From positions 1 to 5,188 of the forward strand of contig JAGOBX010000289.1 in NCBI GenBank assembly GCA_017999075.1: 5,188 bases of DNA, given 5' to 3'. The DNA comes from Candidatus Babelota bacterium (GTDB taxonomy: Bacteria > JAGOBX01). Of the stretch, positions 1-5,188 are shown piece after piece (position 1 is the stretch's first letter; each line of letters begins with the position of its first letter). A program made the position numbers and the translations under genes. Below the pieces are notes generated by a model, which searched no databases, was not told where the DNA came from, and saw only the letters and a program-made list of their open reading frames with translations.

Positions 1-45
1 ACTCTTCCGTTGAAAACTGAATATATCAAGGGGAAAAATAAATAA
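1..45 (+). CDS. C-terminal tail of an upstream gene, possibly a histidine kinase (partial)
   Basis: Frame 1 is open from the first base to a TAA at 43-45 and reads TLPLKTEYIKGKNK; the other two forward frames hit stops within 20 bases. A TLPL or SLPV segment followed by a short basic tail is how the HATPase_c domain of many sensor kinases ends, and the kinase further down this window has the equivalent ISLPVKEP. The stop lies one base before the next ATG, and that gene's purine-rich AAGGGGA sits inside this tail, as expected for a packed operon. Only 14 residues are visible, so the kinase identity is inference and another protein is possible. Confidence 0.4.
   Translation, partial: TLPLKTEYIKGKNK
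28..34 (+). promoter_or_regulatory. Ribosome binding site for the receiver-domain protein
   Basis: AAGGGGA lies 12 bases before the ATG at 47, somewhat further than the usual 5-9. It is the only Shine-Dalgarno-like sequence in front of that start and lies within the end of the preceding reading frame, so translational coupling is likely. Confidence 0.45.
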
Positions 46-46
46 T

Positions 47-1030
47 ATGACATTGACATCGAGCGAATTGAAATATATTGAAGTTCCGTTAAGGGAAATA
101 ATTGAAATAAATGAAAAACATGGAAGCGTTGAATTGGGACATATCCGTCTGGCCACAGATATTTCTGAAAACGGGAAGACATATTCTGTTAAGGGGTCTG
201 AAATTTCTTCACCTTCGGTTCAAAAAAAATTTATTGATAAAGGAATTGAATACGTCAATATTGAAATAACGCCTAAAATAATAGAAAAAATAATTGAAAA
301 ACATCCTGAACGTTATGCAGATAAAAATCTTGATCCAAATGTTGCTGTTTTACCGGTTGAGGAAATCCAGACTAATTCATATATACGGGAAAATGTAATT
401 GATGAACGTGGAAAAGTTATTGTAAAAAAATGGACTTTATTGAAAAAAGACCATATTAATTTGATGAAAAAATTCGGAAAAAATAAGGAATATGAAGTTT
501 ATGAAGGAGTGCACTCGCAGGAAAAAATTGAAAAAAAAATTGATAAAACTGCAAAAACGAATGTTTTGATAATAGATGATCAGGTATATGTTACAGACAG
601 TTTGAAGATGGCTCTTGAAGATTATAATATGAATGTTCACACAATAAATGAAAATACTGATATAATAAGTAAAATCAGAAATTCTCCCCCTGATATCATA
701 CTGCTGGATATAAATATGCCTGTTATGAATGGATTTGAAATATTGGAACAATTAAAAAAATTCGGAAATTTGAAGAATATACCGGTAATAATGATTACTG
801 CGCGGAATGTAAAAACTGATATTTTGAAAGCAATAGGATTAGGTGCTGCTGATTATATAGTCAAACCTTTTAATTATAAACATATTATAAAAAAACTTAT
901 TAAATATCTTCCTGAAAATAAAATTAATATTGATTTGAATGCTCTGAATAATTCCGAGGACTCTAATATGAAAGAAGACAATCTCACACAAAAATTAAAT
1001 AATTTACTGGAGAAAATAGATTTAAAATGA
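47..1030 (+). CDS. Response-regulator-like protein: novel N-terminal region with C-terminal receiver domain
   Basis: This 327-residue cytoplasmic protein has a complete CheY-like receiver domain at about residues 171-290. The acidic pair is D177/D178, the phospho-acceptor D221 (in LLDINMP), the switch threonine T251 and the conserved lysine K273 (in VKPF). It should therefore accept phosphate from a histidine kinase. The N-terminal 170 residues are not a DNA-binding domain I recognise. They hold two similar segments, about 38-73 and 117-153, each with an xGK turn, a hydrophobic/basic stretch, a helix and a final YVNIE or YEVYE strand. This resembles repeats found ahead of HD-GYP phosphodiesterase domains, but no HD or GYP motif is present. 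A lysine-rich linker (about 159-170) joins the halves, and a short charged tail (291-327) follows the receiver. The start follows the upstream stop by one base, and the end overlaps the next gene by four. The likely partner is the upstream or downstream kinase. Receiver identity is certain; output is unknown. Confidence 0.9.
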   Translation: MTLTSSELKYIEVPLREIIEINEKHGSVELGHIRLATDISENGKTYSVKGSEISSPSVQKKFIDKGIEYVNIEITPKIIEKIIEKHPERYADKNLDPNVAVLPVEEIQTNSYIRENVIDERGKVIVKKWTLLKKDHINLMKKFGKNKEYEVYEGVHSQEKIEKKIDKTAKTNVLIIDDQVYVTDSLKMALEDYNMNVHTINENTDIISKIRNSPPDIILLDINMPVMNGFEILEQLKKFGNLKNIPVIMITARNVKTDILKAIGLGAADYIVKPFNYKHIIKKLIKYLPENKINIDLNALNNSEDSNMKEDNLTQKLNNLLEKIDLK

Positions 1031-1461
1031 AAGTTATTATTGACGCGGACGCATGTCCTGTAAAAGATATTGCAGTCAGGATTTGTAAGGAATTTGCAAA
1101 ACCTGTTTATCTTGTTTTTGATTTGAGTCATGTTTTCAATGATGATTACGCGCAGTTGGTTCAGGTTGATACAGGTAAAAATTCTGTGGATATAACGATT
1201 GAATCAATGGTAGATGAAAAAGATATAGTTATAACTCAGGATTTGGAATTGGCGCAGCTTTGTCTGAATAAAAAAGCAAAAGTTATAAATCCGTTTGGCG
1301 AATTGTTTTCAGAATATTCAATACAATATTTTATTCTTGAAAAAGAACATCAGGAGAAATTAAGAAGAACAGGAAGGCGATGCAGGACGCCTAAAAAACG
1401 CAAAACCAGAAATGATGAGATTTTTAAAAAAAAATTTATAGAATTATTGAATAGCATTTAA
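1027..1461 (+). CDS. YaiI/YqxD family (UPF0178, DUF188) protein
   Basis: This 144-residue soluble protein matches the UPF0178 family in length and layout. It opens with the signature MKVIIDADACPV (D6, D8, C10), has a central VDTGKNSVD segment (D48, D55), the conserved VITQDLELA (T70, Q71, D72), an INPFGE turn near 88-92, and a basic C-terminal block LRRTGRR...PKKRK followed by ND. The fold is PIN-like and the clustered aspartates could bind metal, but as far as I know no reaction is established for the family. Family members usually have a Gly-Pro just before KKR; here it reads R-T-P, a modest deviation recalled from memory. The ATG overlaps the TGA of the receiver gene (ATGA, 1027-1030), so it is translationally coupled, with GGAG at 1009-1012 as a distant ribosome site. 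The hybrid kinase starts eight bases after its stop. Family assignment is confident; its role in a signalling operon is unexplained. Confidence 0.93.
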   Translation: MKVIIDADACPVKDIAVRICKEFAKPVYLVFDLSHVFNDDYAQLVQVDTGKNSVDITIESMVDEKDIVITQDLELAQLCLNKKAKVINPFGELFSEYSIQYFILEKEHQEKLRRTGRRCRTPKKRKTRNDEIFKKKFIELLNSI

Positions 1462-1469
1462 CATAAAAA

Positions 1470-4430
1470 ATGAAGCACATATTAAAGTTTGTTTTAATAT
1501 TTATTATATGCGGTTTGTTTTTTTTGGCGGCGCATTCTGTTATAGATTCGATTTTCTTTTACCGTATGTTTTATTTAGATTCCTTGCTGTTTAAATTTCC
1601 TGATATTGAAAGATATGTCAGAATAGTTGTTTTTATATTAATATTTATAACAGGGTTTGTAATTATAAAATTTATTTTAAAACTCAATTCTTTGAATTTA
1701 AAATTGAAAGAATCGATGGAAGAACTGAAATTGGTTAATCAGCATCTTACAGCTGATGAACAGCAGCTTAAAGCTTCCAATCAGCAGTTAAAAGCATATA
1801 ATCAGCAGCTTATAAGTTCAGAACAGCAACTTCGCGCCGCAGAACAGCAGCAGAAAGCTATTAATCAGCAGTTGAGAACAACTGAAATTGAACTGAGAAA
1901 CGAAATTGACAATCATATTATATCAAGAAAACAGCTTGAGATTAATGAACGCAGATACAGAATGATGTTTGAACAAATGACCGATGCTGTTGCTGTGTAT
2001 GAAACTTTGGATTCGGGAAAAAATTTTATTTTTAAAGATTTTAATAAATCAGGAGAATTAATAGAAAAAATCGACCGCAGATTTTTAATCGGGAAAAGTG
2101 TTCTTGAAGTATTTCCGGCAGTTAAAGATTTCGGATTATTCGAAGTTTTTCAGCGAGTCTATAAAACTGGGGTTCCTGAACATTTTCCTGTTAAACTATA
2201 TAAAGATTTACGATTGGCAGGGTGGCGCGATAATTATATATATAAACTTCCTACAGGTGAAATAGTTGCAATTTATTCTGATGTTACTGAAAAGAAAAAT
2301 GCAGAACAATACCGCTTGCTTAACATGAAAATTCTTCAAATTCTTAACAGCGATGAGGATACATGCAAAATAATAGAATCAATTTTGAATATGATAAAAA
2401 AACAGGTGAGTCTGGATGAGGCGGAAATTATTATCAGTGAAAAAAACGATTATTTTTATTATTTGGATTCCGGATGTTTAACCGGTTTTGTAAGAACCGG
2501 AAACTGCCTGATGATGACTGCTGCTGCAAAAAAAATAGAAAATAAAAATTGTATGGCAGCAGATTGCATTTGCGGTCTTGTGTTAGCTGGAAAAATATCT
2601 GAAATACCAGGAGTATCAACTGAATACGGTTCTTTTTTTACTTCAGAATCATCAGAGATTTTTTTGAATAAAGAAAAATCAGAACAAATTTCCGGAATTA
2701 GATTCAAATATTGCAGTTCAGAATACGAATCAGTAGCGATAATTCCTTTAAAAATTGAAACGGGAATAATAGGTGTTCTTCAGTTTGTATCAAAAAACAG
2801 GAATAGATTTGATAAAGATAATATAAGTTATTTAGAAGGAATCGCTGGAAGTATTGTTATAGCTTTAAAACGTAAGTCTATACTTGATGCGTTGAAATAT
2901 AATGAACAGAGATTGAAGTTTGCGTTTGAAGCTGCAAGCGAAGGGATGTGGGATTGGGATCTTATTGAAAAAAAAATTTATTTCAGTCCAAGATTTCATT
3001 CTATGCTTGGTTATGAATTTGAAGGATTCTCATATGATACTGATATTTTATTTAAATATATTCATCCTGAAGACAGAGAACGAGCCAGGTTTAATTTGAA
3101 AAAATATATCTCATCGCCATTGTCAGAAAAATTTGAACAGGTTTTCAGAATGATAACTAAAAACGGTGATTTAATATGGGTTATGTCAAGAGGGAAAATT
3201 TTTGAATGGAATAAAATGAAACCATCCAGGATGATAGGAACTTATATGGATATAACCCAGCAGATGAAAATTCATAATCAATTGATTCATTCGGAAAAAT
3301 TATCTGCTGTGGGGCAGCTTGCTTCAGGAATAGCGCATGAATTTAATAATATACTTGCGATAATAAAAAGTTTTGCTCAAACTGTTATACTTAATATAGA
3401 ACCGAATCCTGATTATCTTGAAATAATGAAGGAAATAGATGTTCAGGTTAAACGCGGAGCTGAAATAGTTGGGAGCATAATGGCTTTTGCAAAACCCAGA
3501 GAATTAAAAAAAGAAATATGCGATATAAAAAAAATTATTGAACATGTAATAAAAATTCAGAAAAAATCATTGGAGTTTGAAAATGTTAAAATAATAACAG
3601 AGTTTGATTATTCTTCGGAATTGTATGCAGATGTAACTCGCATTGAACAGGTTTTGGTAAACATGATATTAAATGCAAGGCATGCAATTAAAGCTAAGAA
3701 AGGCGGAGGAATTATTAAGATTTCAGTAAAAGAAATTAATGATTTTATTGAAATTTTAATTTCTGATACTGGAATTGGAATCTCTGAAGAAAATTTATTA
3801 AGTATTTTTGAGCCGTTTTATACAACCAAAGGAGCAAGAGGAAGTGAGTTTAACAATGAAACAGGAACAGGGTTAGGATTATCAATTTGTTATTCAATAA
3901 TAAAAAGTCATAATGGTTCAATTTCTGTGAAATCAAAAATCAACGAAGGAGCTACATTCATCATAAGTTTGCCTGTTAAAGAACCTAAAATTTTAATGGA
4001 TTCTGAAAATATTGAAAATAACGGAGAGATTTTAACAGTTACAGATAATAAGCCTGATATTTCAGAAAAATTATTGAAAATAATTATTATTGACGATGAA
4101 AATCTTATAGCAGACACTCTTTCAATGGCTATAAAAAAAATGATGACGTCTGAAATTGATTGTTTTTATAATGGAACATCAGCTATTGAAGCGTTTAGAA
4201 AAAAAAAGTATGATATTGCGTTCATAGACCTTTTATTGCCTGGTATTGACGGATATAAAATAGCAGAAGAATTCCTTAAAATTGAACCGCTGATTAAAAT
4301 TATTTTTATGTCAGGTCAGGTCAGGATTGAAATTGGTGAAATTATGGGTAGATCTGAATTCGGATTTCTTCAAAAGCCGTTTGACATCAATGATGTTATG
4401 AATACTATAACATTAATCAAAAAAAAATAA
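1470..4430 (+). CDS. Membrane-bound hybrid sensor histidine kinase (PAS-GAF-PAS-HisKA-HATPase-REC)
   Basis: This 986-residue protein senses an unknown signal, autophosphorylates on histidine and passes phosphate to its own receiver. Membrane helices lie at about 4-22 and 50-70 with a short outside loop of under 30 residues, so sensing is probably intramembrane or cytoplasmic. Residues 90-145 form eight QQL heptads, a coiled coil. Next come PAS-1 (about 158-276, ending in SDVTEKKNAE), a GAF domain (about 283-468) with cysteines C346, C361, C366, C368 and C415, and PAS-2 (about 478-597, with GMWDWD, IHPEDR and GTYMDITQQ). HisKA has H623 in IAHEFNN. The ATPase domain has the N box (N731, N735), DTGIG (766-770), the F box FEPF (780-783) and GTGLGL (799-804). 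The receiver (about 868-984) has D875/D876, acceptor D920, S948 and K969. All catalytic residues are present. The start lies eight bases after the yaiI-like stop with no clear Shine-Dalgarno, suggesting reinitiation. No HPt domain is present, so onward transfer needs another protein. Confidence 0.96.
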   Translation: MKHILKFVLIFIICGLFFLAAHSVIDSIFFYRMFYLDSLLFKFPDIERYVRIVVFILIFITGFVIIKFILKLNSLNLKLKESMEELKLVNQHLTADEQQLKASNQQLKAYNQQLISSEQQLRAAEQQQKAINQQLRTTEIELRNEIDNHIISRKQLEINERRYRMMFEQMTDAVAVYETLDSGKNFIFKDFNKSGELIEKIDRRFLIGKSVLEVFPAVKDFGLFEVFQRVYKTGVPEHFPVKLYKDLRLAGWRDNYIYKLPTGEIVAIYSDVTEKKNAEQYRLLNMKILQILNSDEDTCKIIESILNMIKKQVSLDEAEIIISEKNDYFYYLDSGCLTGFVRTGNCLMMTAAAKKIENKNCMAADCICGLVLAGKISEIPGVSTEYGSFFTSESSEIFLNKEKSEQISGIRFKYCSSEYESVAIIPLKIETGIIGVLQFVSKNRNRFDKDNISYLEGIAGSIVIALKRKSILDALKYNEQRLKFAFEAASEGMWDWDLIEKKIYFSPRFHSMLGYEFEGFSYDTDILFKYIHPEDRERARFNLKKYISSPLSEKFEQVFRMITKNGDLIWVMSRGKIFEWNKMKPSRMIGTYMDITQQMKIHNQLIHSEKLSAVGQLASGIAHEFNNILAIIKSFAQTVILNIEPNPDYLEIMKEIDVQVKRGAEIVGSIMAFAKPRELKKEICDIKKIIEHVIKIQKKSLEFENVKIITEFDYSSELYADVTRIEQVLVNMILNARHAIKAKKGGGIIKISVKEINDFIEILISDTGIGISEENLLSIFEPFYTTKGARGSEFNNETGTGLGLSICYSIIKSHNGSISVKSKINEGATFIISLPVKEPKILMDSENIENNGEILTVTDNKPDISEKLLKIIIIDDENLIADTLSMAIKKMMTSEIDCFYNGTSAIEAFRKKKYDIAFIDLLLPGIDGYKIAEEFLKIEPLIKIIFMSGQVRIEIGEIMGRSEFGFLQKPFDINDVMNTITLIKKK
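1737..1904 (+). repeat. Eight in-frame 21-base repeats encoding a QQL coiled coil
   Basis: Eight consecutive 21-base units encode heptads of the form (N/E)QQLxxx, residues 90-145 of the hybrid kinase. Five are close copies with AATCAGCAG or GAACAGCA(G/A) openings; the first (NQHL), the sixth (EQQQ) and the last (EIEL) are degenerate. The register is unbroken, so this is a signalling helix joining the second membrane segment to PAS-1. The similarity at DNA level suggests growth by tandem duplication, and copy number could differ between strains. Confidence 0.85.
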
Positions 4431-4438
4431 AAATAAAG

Positions 4439-4466
4439 TTGACTATCCGGTATTTTTTATTACAAT
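4439..4466 (+). promoter_or_regulatory. Sigma70-type promoter for the SRP RNA
   Basis: TTGACT (4439-4444) and TACAAT (4461-4466) each match the consensus at five of six positions and are separated by 16 bases. The predicted start, about 4473-4475, coincides with the 5' end of the SRP RNA as judged from pairing of its ends. The -35 box begins nine bases after the kinase stop codon. No terminator hairpin is visible between, so some read-through from the operon is possible. Confidence 0.75.
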
Positions 4467-4473
4467 TATATAC

Positions 4474-4737
4474 GCCGCGCTAAATGGGGAATTAGCGGTT
4501 CCCTGTAACTTGCAGCTATAGCAGGATTGAAGCTTGAACGAGGATGCTGAGCAGGTAACTGCTTGGTTGGAAAAGTAGCGTTGAAGGTTAGGTCCTTCGC
4601 GATAAAGATTATCGAATCTGGTCAGGTCCGGAAGGAAGCAGCCATAAGATAAGCCCTTTATGCGCCGGGGGAAAACCTAACCGGAGCCAACTGTTCAATT
4701 GACGTTACATGCAGGTATTCAAATTTAAGTGCGCGGT
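4474..4737 (+). ncRNA. ffs: Signal recognition particle RNA, large bacterial type with Alu domain
   Basis: This is the RNA core of the particle that, with Ffh, targets nascent membrane proteins to the translocon. The conserved Ffh-binding hairpin is unmistakable: GGTCCGGAAGGAAGCAGCC at 4625-4643, with GGAA tetraloop 4630-4633. About 150 bases of 5' sequence make it the large form rather than the 4.5S form. The 5' domain has the UGUAA core (4504-4508), a hairpin 4478-4483/4492-4497 and a second hairpin 4509-4513/4521-4525. GGTTAGG (4586-4592) pairs with CCTAACC (4676-4682) as part of the long central helix. The ends pair too: 4474-4480 with 4731-4737, seven pairs including one G-U, which sets a length of about 264 nt. 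An additional hairpin, 4600-4605/4609-4614, lies between the central helix and the Ffh hairpin. Identity is firm; the exact ends are inferred from pairing. Confidence 0.94.
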
Positions 4738-4741
4738 TTTT
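4731..4741 (+). terminator. Probable end of the SRP transcript
   Basis: GCGCGG, the 3' strand of the end-pairing helix, runs directly into five T residues (4737-4741). This looks like an intrinsic stop, except that the partner strand lies 250 bases upstream and no compact local hairpin precedes the T run. Termination may therefore be weak, or the end may be made by processing. Confidence 0.4.
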
Positions 4742-4796
4742 ATGCCGGATTATCGTTAAAATCATAAATACGAAATTTTAAGATTAATTATACAGA

Positions 4797-4823
4797 TTGA
4801 TAATTTATGCATAAATATATAGT
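4797..4823 (+). promoter_or_regulatory. Weak candidate promoter upstream of dnaX
   Basis: TTGATA (4797-4802) and TATAGT (4818-4823) are separated by 15 bases, shorter than ideal. In sequence this AT-rich such matches occur by chance. It is the best promoter-like pair I see in the spacer between the SRP RNA and dnaX and would give a leader of roughly 60 bases. Confidence 0.2.
4803..4816. repeat. Perfect 14-bp palindrome in the dnaX leader region
   Basis: ATTTATGCATAAAT reads the same on both strands. It fills nearly the whole gap between the candidate -35 and -10 boxes, where an operator would block polymerase. The sequence is a fact; an operator role is speculation, because palindromes form easily in AT-rich DNA. 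Confidence 0.3.
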
Positions 4824-4889
4824 AATTAAAATAAAGTCAGCTTAGATTTTTGGCAAATTTTATATTAGATACATATTTTACGGATTATC

Positions 4890-5188
4890 ATGAGTTACGT
4901 TGTAATAGCAAGAAAATATAGACCTATGTTTTTCAAAGATGTTATAGGTCAGGAACATATAACCAGGACAATATCAAATGCGATTAAATCAAATCATTTA
5001 TGCCAGGCTTTCTTATTTACAGGAACGCGAGGTGTTGGAAAAACCACTACTGCGCGAATATTAGCCAAAGCTGTTAATTGCGAAAAAGGATTTAATCCTG
5101 AACCATGCAATGATTGTAATTCTTGTAAATCAATAACAGACGGACAATATGTGGATGTTCTTGAAATAGACGGAGCATCAAACAACAG
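4890..5188 (+). CDS. dnaX: DNA polymerase III subunit tau/gamma, N-terminal part (runs off window)
   Basis: The first 99 codons of the clamp-loader ATPase, which loads the sliding clamp and ties together the replicative polymerase. The start MSYVVIARKYRP and the following F-DVIGQEH are typical of DnaX. The Walker A motif GTRGVGKTT lies at 45-53 with K51 as the phosphate-binding lysine. The zinc module has C64, C73, C76 and C79, the same numbering as in E. coli DnaX as I recall it. EIDGASNN (92-99) closes the visible part. The ATG at 4890 gives the canonical N-terminus; a weak GGA at 4882-4884 is the only ribosome-site-like sequence. The rest of the ATPase, the C-terminal domain and any frameshift site making the short gamma form lie outside. 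An SRP RNA gene just upstream matches arrangements known in other bacteria, and ybaB and recR often follow dnaX. Confidence 0.97.
   Translation, partial: MSYVVIARKYRPMFFKDVIGQEHITRTISNAIKSNHLCQAFLFTGTRGVGKTTTARILAKAVNCEKGFNPEPCNDCNSCKSITDGQYVDVLEIDGASNN

Noticed and set aside
437-1131. Minus-strand reading frames of 104 and 85 codons opposite the receiver and DUF188 genes
   Set aside because: They lie antisense to clearly coding genes, are low-complexity I/F/N-rich as expected from the complement of lysine-rich AT codons, and have no recognisable domain.
1426-1434. Run of nine A near the end of the DUF188 gene, a possible slippage site
   Set aside because: It encodes ordinary lysines in a basic tail; such runs are common throughout this AT-rich window and no stimulatory structure follows.
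2434-2707. Two overlapping minus-strand frames within the kinase GAF region
   Set aside because: Antisense to a well-supported domain; they overlap each other and show no family features.
3908-4117. Minus-strand 69-codon frame across the HATPase-receiver junction
   Set aside because: Shadow of the kinase gene, without protein motifs.
4381-4411. TTGACA with TACTAT or TATAAC inside the end of the kinase gene, a second promoter-like pair ahead of the SRP RNA
   Set aside because: The perfect -35 box comes from codons of the conserved receiver motif PFDI, the -10 options are a poor match or 19 bases away, and the promoter at 4439-4466 fits the RNA start much better.
4742-4889. Possible small gene or RNA in the spacer before dnaX
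   Set aside because: The stretch is AT-rich with stops in the frames examined, no ribosome site with a plausible start, and no strong structure apart from the 14-bp palindrome.
4994-5185. Minus-strand 63-codon frame opposite dnaX
   Set aside because: The + strand encodes the Walker A and zinc cysteines of DnaX here; the minus frame is a shadow.

Overview
The window comes from a very AT-rich bacterial chromosome (about 30% G+C by eye, not counted) with all genes on the + strand. The phylum cannot be fixed from sequence alone. A multi-domain hybrid sensor kinase with a cysteine-containing GAF domain, a large SRP RNA with an Alu-type 5' domain, and a zinc-finger DnaX would fit an anaerobic, deltaproteobacterium-like or other deep-branching AT-rich lineage. 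That placement is inference.

Bases 1-4430 look like one tightly packed signalling operon. The first 45 bases carry the last 14 codons of an upstream gene whose end (TLPLK...) resembles the end of a histidine kinase ATPase domain. One base later begins a 327-residue response-regulator-like protein with a C-terminal receiver domain and an unusual N-terminal region. Its stop codon overlaps the start of a YaiI/YqxD-family (DUF188) gene. Eight bases after that gene begins a 986-residue membrane-anchored hybrid histidine kinase: two membrane segments, an eight-heptad glutamine-rich coiled coil, PAS, GAF, PAS, HisKA, HATPase and receiver domains. The kinase(s) probably feed phosphate to the attached receiver and perhaps to the stand-alone receiver protein. 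The DUF188 protein has no obvious role in this relay.

Bases 4439-4741 are a separate small-RNA unit: a sigma70-like promoter nine bases after the kinase stop codon, then a large-type SRP RNA (about 264 nt) whose two ends pair, then a short T run. After 148 bases of AT-rich spacer, which holds a perfect 14-bp palindrome inside a weak candidate promoter, dnaX begins at 4890 and runs off the window. An SRP RNA gene next to dnaX is a known bacterial arrangement, so this part is housekeeping.

I found no mobile element, CRISPR array, tRNA, rRNA or clear new system. The points most worth a second look are the N-terminal duplicated module of the first full gene, the DUF188 gene inside a two-component operon, the cysteine cluster in the kinase GAF domain, and an extra hairpin in the SRP RNA.
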